This document shows positions 1 through 9,648 of a DNA stretch of 64,000 nt, piece by piece. Under the pieces are notes generated by a model. The model was not told the origin of the DNA, ran no database searches, and saw nothing but the letters and a program-made list of their open reading frames with translations. Position numbers and translations under genes: made by a program. The DNA comes from Candidatus Peribacteraceae bacterium (lineage in GTDB: Bacteria; Patescibacteriota; Gracilibacteria; Peribacterales; Peribacteraceae): assembly GCA_028703445.1 (NCBI GenBank), contig JAQVMW010000007.1, positions 18,935 through 82,934 of the forward strand. Reading direction: 5' to 3'. Position 1 is the stretch's first letter; every line of letters starts with the position of its first letter.

Positions 1-156
1 AACTTCGAGCTGGCCATCGCAGTAGCGGTTGCAGTCTTTGGAATTGGATCCGGTGCAGCCTTCGCTGCTGTCATCGGACCGCTCGTTGAAGTGCCCGTTC
101 TCATTGGTTTGGTGAACGTTGCACTCATGTTTAAGCAGAAATACTCGTGGCAGTGA
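1..156 (+). CDS. ACR3-family arsenite efflux transporter, C-terminal fragment
   Basis: Open from the window edge: [51 protein letters not shown]; matches the conserved C-terminal helices of ACR3. Confidence 0.85.
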   Translation, partial: NFELAIAVAVAVFGIGSGAAFAAVIGPLVEVPVLIGLVNVALMFKQKYSWQ

Positions 157-223
157 ATCGTCGAAGTACGTCGTACCACTCAACCATCCCTTCAATAACC
201 GAGTTTTCGATCCGCATGCCTCG

Positions 224-358
224 GGCTGCCACTACGCGCACGTGACCGTGCTGCCTATACGCTACAAATCCCTCATCGTATCCAGGTTCGACTTGTCCGA
301 CATAGCCCGAGGGCGAAGTCGGGTTCCCTGTTGGGCTGACCTACTGTCCGTGGTGCTC
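224..358. repeat. 135-bp direct repeat, copy R1
   Basis: Matches 7579..7713 with 4 mismatches by eye. Confidence 0.95.
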
Positions 359-380
359 GGCAGCAAAAATCGATATGAAT

Positions 381-926
381 TCAAGAATTGGATGAGGAAG
401 TGTCTTGAGGGAAGCTTCTTACGAACATCTCCATATCTTCGAATACTTCGGGAATCATCCTATCGGCTTCTGTTATTGGTAAGTTTTGGAGGGATGTGAT
501 GATGGAAGACCAAGATCGGCCCACCAGATACAGACGCATCTTATGGCGCAGCGAATGGGTATAGGCGAGGCACCAGGCTGTGAAGACTTCCGCCATCGTT
601 CCGAGTGAACCTTCCTGTGCCACGATCAACTCGCTGTCCGCGATCAATTCCCGCATACGATCGAAGAGATCCGGCTGTTTTCGTTCTTCCGTGATGTGGC
701 GGTTGGCGGCCTTGGGGTCGAAGGTGGCATTCGTGATCCCCAGTACCCGCCCGCTTACGTCTCTCACCCCTTCGGCAACCGCTTCCATGAGACCGTAGTA
801 CCCGCCGCACTTCACGGTGTAGCCGCGTTCGGCGAGGAATCTTCCCAAGCGTACGCCGTCACGGTACTGCTCCGTATTAGGAGCGTAGCCGGAACCGCCG
901 AAGGTCGTGGCGAATTTTTCGTTCAT
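381..926 (-). CDS. LOG-family / TIGR00725-like Rossmann-fold nucleotide-binding protein
   Basis: CGGYYGLMEAVAEG...GRVLGIT and EGSLGTMAEVF motifs. Confidence 0.75.
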   Translation of the reverse strand: MNEKFATTFGGSGYAPNTEQYRDGVRLGRFLAERGYTVKCGGYYGLMEAVAEGVRDVSGRVLGITNATFDPKAANRHITEERKQPDLFDRMRELIADSELIVAQEGSLGTMAEVFTAWCLAYTHSLRHKMRLYLVGRSWSSIITSLQNLPITEADRMIPEVFEDMEMFVRSFPQDTSSSNS

Positions 927-963
927 GGGAGGATAACGGGGAAGGTACGGTACACCACTGATG

Positions 964-2235
964 TCATGAGTCGAGGCCGATAACGTCTTTCATGGCTGCG
1001 GAGAACTCACGCACAAAACCGGCAGTGGTGAAGAGTCCGGATGGGAGCGATATGCTCCCGGATGTGTACAACTGTTCTGCAATCCCTGCCGCAAAGGCTT
1101 CGGGCTCGGGAACTCCATAGGGAAGCTGATATTCGTAACCCGGGAGTAAGCGTGTATTGTCATTAAATCCGTAGGGTTTGTACGTACGGAATTTCGTGGT
1201 TGGAACGAGCTTCGCATACGGCCGGAAGACATCATTGAAATTCAAGTCACAGGCTACAACGCGGCTGCCCATGAGCAGGGCATCCATGGGAATGCGCGGT
1301 GTGTAGTCGGTTCCGCTCGGAAAAGCGAGCACATCCATATGCGTGAGAAGAGCGAGAAGATCCACATAGGGAATCTGCCTCTCAAGCAGACGGATGCCCT
1401 TCGCATCTTGGACAATCGAGCGGATTTCATCCGACTGCGTTCCTGTTCCCATCATCACAAGACGCGCGGATGGAACCAGCTTTTCCACCAACGGCCAAAT
1501 TTCCTGTGCCAGAAGAACCGCATTCTTTTCGGGGTCGATGCGCCCGAAGCATCCGACTACATGCTCTCCTTCTCCCACAAATTCAGCGATCCCCAGTTCG
1601 TTGAGTATATTCGGCGCTCTCTTCCGCGCCTCGGAGAGAAATTCGTGGTCGACGAATTTGTGCACCACATGAATTTTATCTTCGGCCTGAGGATAACGCC
1701 GCCTGATGAGCCTCGCGTCATTTTCCTGCAAAGCGATGATGCCGTCCGCCTCTTCAAGTGAACGATCATAGTCGCGATGATAGCCGGAAAAGATGTTCCT
1801 CTGATCCCCAGACACAAGCGCCATCTTCGCAAGAAGCAGAGTTTTCGCACGAGTTTGTCCGACTGCCTCAATGAGTTTCGCACCGCACAACGGATGGTAG
1901 GTGAGATATAAAACGTCCATTCCGAATTCCTCCATCAGTTTGTGAATGCGCCCCAATCGTATGTCATATCCATCGATGGCATCTTGCACATTGGCAACTG
2001 GAATGTGCGGATACGGAAGAGGATGCAAAATGTTCTCCGCATGGTATGCAACCAGACCTTCATCGAGCATTTGAACGGGGGGACGTTCCGTCGATGCGGT
2101 GACTCCAACGACATTTCGGAACTGCATTTGTTGGAGTGCACGCACCGTAAAGGCTGCCTCAATGATGTGTGCACTGTGCTCGGGAGGAAAACCCGCGAAG
2201 ACGCCGATGGTTGCATCACGCCGTTCCATCGTCAA
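964..2235 (-). CDS. glycosyltransferase, GT4-like
   Basis: HVVGCFGRIDPEKNAVLLAQEIWPLVEK, MGTGTQSDEI and C-terminal donor-site pattern. Confidence 0.75.
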   Translation of the reverse strand: MTMERRDATIGVFAGFPPEHSAHIIEAAFTVRALQQMQFRNVVGVTASTERPPVQMLDEGLVAYHAENILHPLPYPHIPVANVQDAIDGYDIRLGRIHKLMEEFGMDVLYLTYHPLCGAKLIEAVGQTRAKTLLLAKMALVSGDQRNIFSGYHRDYDRSLEEADGIIALQENDARLIRRRYPQAEDKIHVVHKFVDHEFLSEARKRAPNILNELGIAEFVGEGEHVVGCFGRIDPEKNAVLLAQEIWPLVEKLVPSARLVMMGTGTQSDEIRSIVQDAKGIRLLERQIPYVDLLALLTHMDVLAFPSGTDYTPRIPMDALLMGSRVVACDLNFNDVFRPYAKLVPTTKFRTYKPYGFNDNTRLLPGYEYQLPYGVPEPEAFAAGIAEQLYTSGSISLPSGLFTTAGFVREFSAAMKDVIGLDS

Positions 2236-3155
2236 TCGAGGTGCTGTTGGGCGAAGGAGAGAGCTGCCGAGTAGTGCTGTAGGAGAGCCTCGAGATCGAC
2301 GGATGTTCGCCCGGCAATCCAGAGGAACCCATGGATATCCTCTTCGCAGAATCGGGCAATCGCCGCCAGGAATTGCTGCCGTGACAACTTCTGCATTTCC
2401 CCCAGGGGAGAATGCTCAACGTACATCTCCAGGTGTTCTGCGGACTGCTGCGGATCGCAGCAGGCATGGTTGAACGTTGTATGAGCCCATTCCTGCTGCA
2501 CCGTGCCGATGCCGAGCGCATCGAAGTCGAGAATGGCAGTGAGGGCATCCCCACAGAACAGCAAATTCTGCCGTTCGAAATCGCGATGGACGAGCGAAGT
2601 CTGCGGTGCAGCCGGCGCTGCCACTCCTTGGTAGCACTCCCTGCATCGCGCGATCAGGGACTGGATGGTTCTCCCCGGAGGAATTTCCGTTTCTTCCTCC
2701 GCGCTCCCCGTTTGAAACGGGCGGATGTCCGCTCCTTCTGCAACGATCCGTGAGAGCTCCCGGTGGAGTGTGTCGAACCCACGGATCACCTCACGATGCT
2801 GCCGCTCGGACATCGGGTCTTTCTGATGGTGCTGCCAGCCGACGAGTGACCTTCCCTCGACCCATGGAGTCAACCACGCCGGACGGCCGTTCATGTCGAT
2901 CACACGATGACCGCTCCTGGAAAGGAGAGGCTGTGCAACAGGCACCGCGCACACCTGCCCGACGACCTCTGCACGCGCTGCGGCTTCTCTCGCAGTCCTC
3001 TGTTGAAATTCCGTCAGTGCGAAGACTCCCCGGTCAGTCTCGATGCGGTAGGTCGTGTTCACGAAGCCGTGCGGATGCCGTTCGCAGTGACGGATGTTTC
3101 CGATGTCATACTGCGATGCGGCGGTTTCCCCTGCGAGCAGGTGTTCAGCGGGCAT
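2232..3155 (-). CDS. phosphotransferase of APH / homoserine kinase type II-like family
   Basis: GFVNTTYRI, LVHRDFERQNLLF, AILDFDALG motifs. Confidence 0.8.
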   Translation of the reverse strand: MPAEHLLAGETAASQYDIGNIRHCERHPHGFVNTTYRIETDRGVFALTEFQQRTAREAAARAEVVGQVCAVPVAQPLLSRSGHRVIDMNGRPAWLTPWVEGRSLVGWQHHQKDPMSERQHREVIRGFDTLHRELSRIVAEGADIRPFQTGSAEEETEIPPGRTIQSLIARCRECYQGVAAPAAPQTSLVHRDFERQNLLFCGDALTAILDFDALGIGTVQQEWAHTTFNHACCDPQQSAEHLEMYVEHSPLGEMQKLSRQQFLAAIARFCEEDIHGFLWIAGRTSVDLEALLQHYSAALSFAQQHLD

Positions 3156-4455
3156 GGTGGCGGAGAACGGATATCAGAGAGTCCAGCGTTGCCTCGACGC
3201 AGTACTGAATCTCCTGGGAGGTCGAGACGTAGGGTGGTACGAGGATGATCGTGTTGCCGATGGACCCGGCGAGGATGTTTGACTGCTTGAGTTTTTGGCA
3301 TGTCTCCGCGGCGATCGCGGGTGCGTGTTCCCCCATCTCAGGCGAGAACACCTCGATGCCCGCCATCAACCCGCGCTGGCGCACGTGGACGCGGGGATCC
3401 TCACCGGAAGCGGCGCGTAGCGATGTTTCAAACGCGGACTGCAAAGTTCGGATCTGCGTTTGCATTTGTTGCGTTGAGAGAACGTCGATGTTTTTGAGGG
3501 CTGCGGCGCAAGCGAGTGGATTACCCGAGAAAGTGTGTCCGTGCATGAGAGGATCGCAACCGTGGGAACGGGCGTACATGTCCCCCACCTTCGGGTGGAT
3601 CAACACGGAAGCAAAAGGTATGTATCCTGCGCTGATTCCTTTGCCAAGGAGCAGCATATCGGGTTTGAGGCCGAGGTCCTGGTAGTGAAAGCGACTCCCT
3701 GCCCGGTGAAATCCCGTTGCCACTTCATCAACGATGAGCAGACATCCGGTTTGATCGCAGATCTGCTGGATTGCAGCCAACTCTTCCGGCGGGACAGGCA
3801 CGATGCCGCCCGCTCCATGGAGCGACTCGACGATGATGGCCGCAATATCGTCCGTGCCCTTCCCCGTGGCTTCCGCAAGGGAAGGGTGGCTGGTTCGGCG
3901 GAGGTGCTTCTCGCGTTCGGTGACCGCTTCCGATGCCACGAGTTCGGTCCGGTACGGTCGCATCTGCCGGAAATCCTCGTATTCGTCGCCCCCATTCACG
4001 CTCATGGCCCCGATCGTTTCGCCGTGGTAGGAATTCTGCAGGGTGATGATGCGCTTCCGTTTGTCTTCCCCCACCCGATGCCAGTAGTCCAGCGTGAGTT
4101 TCAGCGATGCATCGACTGCTTCGGAGCCGGAGTTGCAGAAGAAGGAATAGTACCCGTCGAGGCCGGCAAAACGGGGGAGACGCTCCGCGAGCTCGATGGC
4201 TCGTCCGTGCGCCTGGCCGTGAAGGGAGGTATGCGCGATGCTGTCGAGCTGCGCATGGAGAACTTCGGTGATGTCCGGGTGACGGTGCCCCAAATTCGCC
4301 ACCCAGAGGGAAGAGGTTCCGTCGTAGAACTTCCTCCCGTTGGTCGTGTGGAGGTAGGGCCCCTCGCCATGGTCGACGATGACCGGATTCTGCATGTCCT
4401 CCGCTCCCGTGAAAGGGAGGAGGAGCCGATCGGGAATGAAGGAGAATGCTGCCAT
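3145..4455 (-). CDS. class III aminotransferase, BioA-like
   Basis: GTSSLWVANLGHRHPDI, FCNSGSEAVDASLKL, HGETIGAMS, LIVDEVATGFHRAG, LLLGKGISAGYIP. Confidence 0.88.
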   Translation of the reverse strand: MAAFSFIPDRLLLPFTGAEDMQNPVIVDHGEGPYLHTTNGRKFYDGTSSLWVANLGHRHPDITEVLHAQLDSIAHTSLHGQAHGRAIELAERLPRFAGLDGYYSFFCNSGSEAVDASLKLTLDYWHRVGEDKRKRIITLQNSYHGETIGAMSVNGGDEYEDFRQMRPYRTELVASEAVTEREKHLRRTSHPSLAEATGKGTDDIAAIIVESLHGAGGIVPVPPEELAAIQQICDQTGCLLIVDEVATGFHRAGSRFHYQDLGLKPDMLLLGKGISAGYIPFASVLIHPKVGDMYARSHGCDPLMHGHTFSGNPLACAAALKNIDVLSTQQMQTQIRTLQSAFETSLRAASGEDPRVHVRQRGLMAGIEVFSPEMGEHAPAIAAETCQKLKQSNILAGSIGNTIILVPPYVSTSQEIQYCVEATLDSLISVLRHHAR

Positions 4456-4458
4456 ACG

Positions 4459-5529
4459 TCATCCTAAAGGAGTGTTCCCGATGGAGCTGTAGGGATAGAA
4501 ACCGCAACGATGACAGAGATTTGTCCGTTCGAAGAGGTCATGGATGAATCGCCTGCAGAAATCGATGACGCGCTCGCTCTCCCAAATCTGTTGCAGCGTC
4601 TGCTCTCTCGTGTCTCCGAGGATGTGTTCTCCGTTGTAGTCCGCATTGCAGGGGACAACCCGGCCATCCGAAAGGATAGTGAGCGACGTGAGAGGGATGC
4701 GGCAATCATGCTGAAACACGGTGTCGCCCTCGGTAACCAGATCATGGGGGACATCGGGGTACGGAAAGAACGGCTTGATATGGACATGGACTCCCGGCAC
4801 CGCTCCCCAATCCTGCACGAACGAAACTTCGGGGGCGTTCGCCATCTGTATCAGCTGTACATCGAGTTTCGTCTCCGTCCCCAGGACGGACTTGGCTTCC
4901 ACGATGTCATGCATGCGCTGGATCATGGTGTCGAACGAATGGACGCGCACGCCCCTCACCCGCTCGAAATCTTCCGCCGTCGTGCCGTCGAGGCAGACGA
5001 TGAGCCTGTCCAGTTGCAAGCGGAACAATTCCCGCGCGGTATCGAGCTGCATGTTGACGATCGTGTCGGAGAACTGGACGGGGAACGACGCGTGTTCTTT
5101 GATGTAGCCGACGCGCTCGAGCAGCTTCGGATCGAGGGTCGGACTGCCGAAGTGATGCAACCGGAGTCCCGTCACGTCGTACGCGCTCCCGGGCCACACG
5201 AGGGAGGGCGGCGGGTCCCGGAGGAATGTTGCACGGCCTTCGTCCCGTGCGTCCTTCTCCCTCTCTGTGTCTGCGATCTGATCGACGAGGGAATGGAAGA
5301 GCTCCGTCCCCATCGCCTGGACCTTCCGCGTCATCAAGTTCGGTTTGCCTCTCGGGCACATCACGCACTTCATGTTGCAGGCATTCGTCGTCTCGATCTG
5401 ATCGATGGAAGCGAGGGGGGAGCGGTTCTCCATGACCATGTTGAACACCTCATCGGGCTTCCTGCTACCGTCGAACATCGTCCGGATCCCGTCCTCTTCC
5501 GTCTTCCGGTAGAAGGCATGATCGATCAT
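4459..5529 (-). CDS. radical SAM protein with SPASM-like C-terminus
   Basis: CNMKCVMC motif; C-terminal GRVVPCNADYNGEHILGD...CHRCGF. Confidence 0.85.
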   Translation of the reverse strand: MIDHAFYRKTEEDGIRTMFDGSRKPDEVFNMVMENRSPLASIDQIETTNACNMKCVMCPRGKPNLMTRKVQAMGTELFHSLVDQIADTEREKDARDEGRATFLRDPPPSLVWPGSAYDVTGLRLHHFGSPTLDPKLLERVGYIKEHASFPVQFSDTIVNMQLDTARELFRLQLDRLIVCLDGTTAEDFERVRGVRVHSFDTMIQRMHDIVEAKSVLGTETKLDVQLIQMANAPEVSFVQDWGAVPGVHVHIKPFFPYPDVPHDLVTEGDTVFQHDCRIPLTSLTILSDGRVVPCNADYNGEHILGDTREQTLQQIWESERVIDFCRRFIHDLFERTNLCHRCGFYPYSSIGNTPLG

Positions 5530-6716
5530 GTCAGGAAGGGGGAGAGATGCCCCAGCATTTCCCGCGCCATGGCGGGCGCATCGTACCGGCGGACATTGGC
5601 CTTGTACGTCTCGGGGTCGGCCTGTCCGTTCCGGTCGAGTGTCGCGGAGATCTTCTCCGGCAGATCGGATCCGTCCTCCGCGAACAGTAATTCCGGCGTG
5701 TGGGGAACCAGCTCGGGGAATGCGCCGACATTGGGACAGAGCACGGGGTTCCCCGTTGCGAGGATGTCCGCAACCGCCATGCTCCAGAGCGCCGACGGCT
5801 TCACGGGGGCGATGCCGAGATCGACGCGGGAGAGGAGTGCGTGGTACTGCTGCCGCGTGGAGCAGTGGATGCGATCGACGAACGGAAGGTTGCCGAGATC
5901 TTCGCGAAATTGCCGCACACCAGGATCCAGCCGGTTCCGCTCCAGAGAACGTTCGCCCGTGGGGTCCGTCACGACGAAGTGGATGTCCCTCGTGGATGCC
6001 ACCTGACGGACGGCATCGATGACCTGCTGCGTTCCGTAGTGCTTGTAGAGTCTCTGGTTGTAGAGGATATGTGGCATGCCGTTCTTCCTCTTCGGTTGCG
6101 TGAAGAGCTCGGATTCGATGGGAGGCGAGAACACTTCGAGCTGCGGATCGAGAGCGGCTCGGTACCGCTCCCTGTAGGCGCGCAGGAGGATGTCTCTCCC
6201 GAAAGCGCTCCCGATGAATGCCTTGTCTGACAATTCCAGCGCCTCGAGGTTCCTCCCCAAGATGGGAACAGCCGAGAACCCGTGCAGGTTCTGGCTCGGA
6301 TCCAATACCATCCCCTGCGCATCGTAGTGGAACGGGAGGTAGTGGTAGTACGAGACCGCGGGAATTTCCTTTCCGTACATGGAGGATAGCAGCGTCTTGA
6401 AATTCAACGTGCTCTCCGGCTGGTTATTGTAGAGGAGGTCGACTTGCGGCAGGTGCTGGAACCGATCCTTCAAAGCATGCCAATCGAAGTGCAGCCGCGT
6501 GGAGAATTTGTCGAACTTGGTATGGAACGGAATCATGGAGATATTCGGATGCCACTGCTCCGTGTTCAGACGGTGTCCGAGGAACAGCACACGAAGGTTG
6601 CGGCGCATCTCGCAGAGGTGCGTCCACAGGAGCTTCTGGAAGATGTAGCCGCTGTCCGCTTCGAAGTTCGAATCGTTGCTGACGTTGAGATTGACGAGGA
6701 CGGTTTTTTCAAGCAT
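5526..6716 (-). CDS. glycosyltransferase-like protein
   Basis: C-terminal LLSRVDLGIAPVKPSALWSMAVADILATGNPVLCPNVGAFPELV resembles GT-B donor domain. Confidence 0.6.
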   Translation of the reverse strand: MLEKTVLVNLNVSNDSNFEADSGYIFQKLLWTHLCEMRRNLRVLFLGHRLNTEQWHPNISMIPFHTKFDKFSTRLHFDWHALKDRFQHLPQVDLLYNNQPESTLNFKTLLSSMYGKEIPAVSYYHYLPFHYDAQGMVLDPSQNLHGFSAVPILGRNLEALELSDKAFIGSAFGRDILLRAYRERYRAALDPQLEVFSPPIESELFTQPKRKNGMPHILYNQRLYKHYGTQQVIDAVRQVASTRDIHFVVTDPTGERSLERNRLDPGVRQFREDLGNLPFVDRIHCSTRQQYHALLSRVDLGIAPVKPSALWSMAVADILATGNPVLCPNVGAFPELVPHTPELLFAEDGSDLPEKISATLDRNGQADPETYKANVRRYDAPAMAREMLGHLSPFLT

Positions 6717-6788
6717 AAAGGCATTAACTTTAGCACCAGATACCGTTCATGCAAGCTTCGTTTTTTGTGTTCTACTAGCGCAAATTTG

Positions 6789-7472
6789 CTATTCTCTCTC
6801 CTGAGAACGCGCGAGAATGCCAGGAAGATCCCCGATGGATGCCACGATGCGACATCGTGGATCGAACGTGAAGTGCCGCGAGTAGTCGGTGGGGATGATG
6901 ATGACAGGTATTCCCGCCCGGAGCGCGTTCTGATCGGTGGGCGTGTCGCCGACATGGAGACATTCCTGCGGTGAAACGCCGTAGTGCCTCATGATCGTGC
7001 GGAAGTACTCGGGATTGCTCTTCCTGCCCTTCACCAGTGCCCCATGTCCGATGAACGAGAAGTACTCGGCAATGGAGAAATTGTGGAGGTATCGTTCGAG
7101 TTGCTCCTTCGTCTCCCCGGAACCGATGGCGAGCGAGAAGGATGGGGAGAGCGTCTTCAGCGTCTCCAGCACGCCCGGTTTCATGCGGACGCGGGGGAGG
7201 ATGTCGTCCGTGTAGTAGCATTCTCGTACCATGCGAAGGATCACTTCCCTCTGCTCCGGAGGGATATCCAGTGCGTCGAGACAATCGTCGTAGCCGTTCC
7301 TCGCGTAGAACACTTCGTCGATCGCAATGCCCGAGGGCGCCAGCGCCCGTTGCAGCTCGCGAAACATCAGTTCATCGGTGTTGAATAGAACACCATCGAC
7401 ATCGAAGATGATGACTTTTGGCGTCAGCACGTTGCTGTCGGGTTTTCTGAGCATGGGATTGCAATGATACAT
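6789..7472 (-). CDS. HAD-superfamily phosphatase
   Basis: VIIFDVDGVLFNTDELM, IGSGETKEQLE, HVGDTPTDQNALRAGI. Confidence 0.85.
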   Translation of the reverse strand: MYHCNPMLRKPDSNVLTPKVIIFDVDGVLFNTDELMFRELQRALAPSGIAIDEVFYARNGYDDCLDALDIPPEQREVILRMVRECYYTDDILPRVRMKPGVLETLKTLSPSFSLAIGSGETKEQLERYLHNFSIAEYFSFIGHGALVKGRKSNPEYFRTIMRHYGVSPQECLHVGDTPTDQNALRAGIPVIIIPTDYSRHFTFDPRCRIVASIGDLPGILARSQERE

Positions 7473-7578
7473 GATTGAGTATGAGAATTATGGGGTAGGA
7501 CCAGCCACCACGGGTACCCGACCGTTTGGCTATGTATGTACAACCCCAAGGTTCCTCGAACGGTTCGATTCCTTTCGT

Positions 7579-7713
7579 GGCTGCCACTACGCGCACGTGA
7601 CCGTGCTGCCTATACGCTACAAATCCCTCATCGTATCCAGGTTCGACTTGTCCGGCATAGCCCGAGGGCGAAGTCGGGTTCCCCGTTGGGTTGACCTACT
7701 GTCCCTGGTGCTC
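7579..7713. repeat. 135-bp direct repeat, copy R2
   Basis: Matches 224..358 with 4 mismatches by eye. Confidence 0.95.
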
Positions 7714-7775
7714 TGAAATATTAACTTTATAAGTTCTTGTAAAGATGCTAAACTTTATATAGTTCTAAAGTACCC

Positions 7776-8699
7776 ATGACCATTCCTCAAAAACTGCAGG
7801 CAATTCAGCGGCTCTCCGGCGAAAGCCAAACAGTGATTGCGGCGAAACTCGGCGTCACCTTCGTGGCATTCAACCGGTGGATGAATGGCAAGGCCGTACC
7901 ACGAAAGAAAGCACAAGAACGCATTGATGCTCTGTATCGAGAGTACACGGGTCTCACCGTGATTCCTGAGAAAGAACTGCAGGCAAAGAAGGGTATTGTT
8001 CTCCTCAAAGCGAAAGAAGTGGAGAATGTTCTGCATACCATTCTCGTGAATCCGGATATTCGCGACCAATTCATTCTCACTCTGACGTATACCAGCAATT
8101 CCATCGAAGGGAGCACGCTCACAAAAGCGGAGACGGCAGTGATTCTTTTTCAGAACGCGGCACTGGCGGATAAGACTCTGACGGAGCAGCTGGAAGCAAA
8201 AAATCATCAGACGGCTCTCCTCTATCTCTTCGATCATCTTCATGGACACAAGGCTGTTGATGAGCATCTCTTGCTCAAGCTGCACGGGATGCTGATGAAC
8301 GGCATTCGTCCTGATGCCGGTTCCTATCGTCATCACGGCGTGCGTATTGTCGGTGCCGATCTTCCGACGGCGAATTATTTGAAGGTGCCTTCTCTGATGG
8401 AGAAGCTTGCTCAAGACTTCATGATTTCCCGCGGGGATATCATCGCGGATACCGCGGATATTCATGCTCGCTTCGAAAAGATTCATCCTTTTTCGGATGG
8501 AAACGGCAGAATCGGACGACTTCTACTACACGCCATGTTGCTCGGGAAGAATCTTCCGCCAGCCGTGATCCGACCGGAGCGCAAACGTCTGTACTATTCC
8601 TTCCTCAACATCGCTCAGAAAAAAGGCGATACGAGCCTGCTCCAAGATTTCTTTTGTGATGCCGTCCTTGATGGATGGGATATCGTCGACAGGAGGTGA
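7776..8699 (+). CDS. HTH-Fic domain protein
   Basis: N-terminal HTH (QTVIAAKLGVTFVAFNRWMNG), inhibitory-type SNSIEG, Fic core HPFSDGNGRIGR. Confidence 0.92.
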   Translation: MTIPQKLQAIQRLSGESQTVIAAKLGVTFVAFNRWMNGKAVPRKKAQERIDALYREYTGLTVIPEKELQAKKGIVLLKAKEVENVLHTILVNPDIRDQFILTLTYTSNSIEGSTLTKAETAVILFQNAALADKTLTEQLEAKNHQTALLYLFDHLHGHKAVDEHLLLKLHGMLMNGIRPDAGSYRHHGVRIVGADLPTANYLKVPSLMEKLAQDFMISRGDIIADTADIHARFEKIHPFSDGNGRIGRLLLHAMLLGKNLPPAVIRPERKRLYYSFLNIAQKKGDTSLLQDFFCDAVLDGWDIVDRR

Positions 8700-8769
8700 G
8701 GACGCAGACGTGGTTCGACCGCACTGTTCTGCCACCCTTTCATTTTCCCTGTGTGGTACACTTTCCCTC

Positions 8770-8934
8770 ATGGAAAAAATCCGCATCGAACAACACAGCT
8801 TTACGGGCGGTCTGTGGCTTGCCCTCTGGCTCTTCACCATCGGCTTTTTGCATCTCAGTTTCTGGAAAGGGGTCCTCGCTGTGATTATCTGGCCGTACTA
8901 CATCGGGATCGCCGTGAGCGGGCTTCTGGGATAA
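8770..8934 (+). CDS. small membrane protein (54 aa)
   Basis: MEKIRIEQHSFTGGLWLALWLFTIGFLHLSFWKG...; TACACT 7 nt upstream of ATG. Confidence 0.6.
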   Translation: MEKIRIEQHSFTGGLWLALWLFTIGFLHLSFWKGVLAVIIWPYYIGIAVSGLLG

Positions 8935-8972
8935 TCGTTCGGTTCCTGCTCTGTGGGGGCTATACTGTGTCC

Positions 8973-9530
8973 ATGCGCATCTTCGCCCTCGAAACGGATA
9001 CGGAAAAGCTCAAGAAGCGATTTCTTTCAGAAGGGGAGCAGGAGGTCATGATGACGTACTACCATGGCCTTTCTTTCTTTTTCGCGAGCCTGCGCGAAAT
9101 GATCCTGACGATTATTCTCGTTGCGATCGGGATTGCTGCGACGGCATGGGGAGTTCCGCTCGGATGGACGGTGGGTATCCTCTTTCTACTGTGGTTCGTA
9201 TTCGTGTTCTTCAATCTTCTCCGTGCGTACATCGACTGGGCGTACGACTTCATCCTCGTCACGACCGACAAGATCATTTTCGTGGATCAAACCTCTATTT
9301 TCCGGCAGGAGATCAAGCCACTCAATCTCGAGAATGTGGGCGGCGTGAGCACACAGACGCAGTACTGGAATATTTTCCCGTTCGGAATTGTGAGTGTGCT
9401 CCTCAAGGAGGGATTGGGCGGAGATCGTATCGTCAAGAAGTTCGTGCCGCGTGCGCAGGAAGTGGCGGCCAAGATCAGCGAGGTCGTGACCAAGTACCAG
9501 CGGTTCGATCATTTGCCCGAGAAGCAGTGA
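8973..9530 (+). CDS. PH-domain-like membrane protein
   Basis: Two hydrophobic helices then DFILVTTDKIIFVDQTSIFRQEIKPLNLENV; TATACT 6 nt upstream of ATG. Confidence 0.65.
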   Translation: MRIFALETDTEKLKKRFLSEGEQEVMMTYYHGLSFFFASLREMILTIILVAIGIAATAWGVPLGWTVGILFLLWFVFVFFNLLRAYIDWAYDFILVTTDKIIFVDQTSIFRQEIKPLNLENVGGVSTQTQYWNIFPFGIVSVLLKEGLGGDRIVKKFVPRAQEVAAKISEVVTKYQRFDHLPEKQ

Positions 9531-9648
9531 GCCTCTCTTCCCCTCTCCCGCGGGGAGAGGGAATATGTTTGTGTCCACGATTTACTACGAAAAATCCGCG
9601 AGGGACACTCGCGGACTTGTTGTTCATTCGAAAGGATGGACGTGATCG

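Noticed and set aside
119-499. ORFs spanning the 135-bp repeats (119..499 and 7471..7716) as a protein family
   Set aside because: Similarity is limited to the DNA repeat and both frames run into unrelated sequence; more likely a non-coding repeat
3535-6006. Long plus-strand ORFs (310 and 498 aa) antisense to the aminotransferase and radical SAM genes
   Set aside because: GC-rich shadow ORFs with no recognisable motifs; minus-strand genes carry clear family signatures
7755-8486. 243-aa minus-strand ORF opposite the Fic gene
   Set aside because: Fully antisense to a motif-supported HTH-Fic CDS; shadow ORF
9534-9562. Short GC palindrome CCCTCTCCCGCGGGGAGAGGG as a specific regulatory site
   Set aside because: Same palindrome type recurs at 52390-52490 and inside genes; treated as a dispersed repeat
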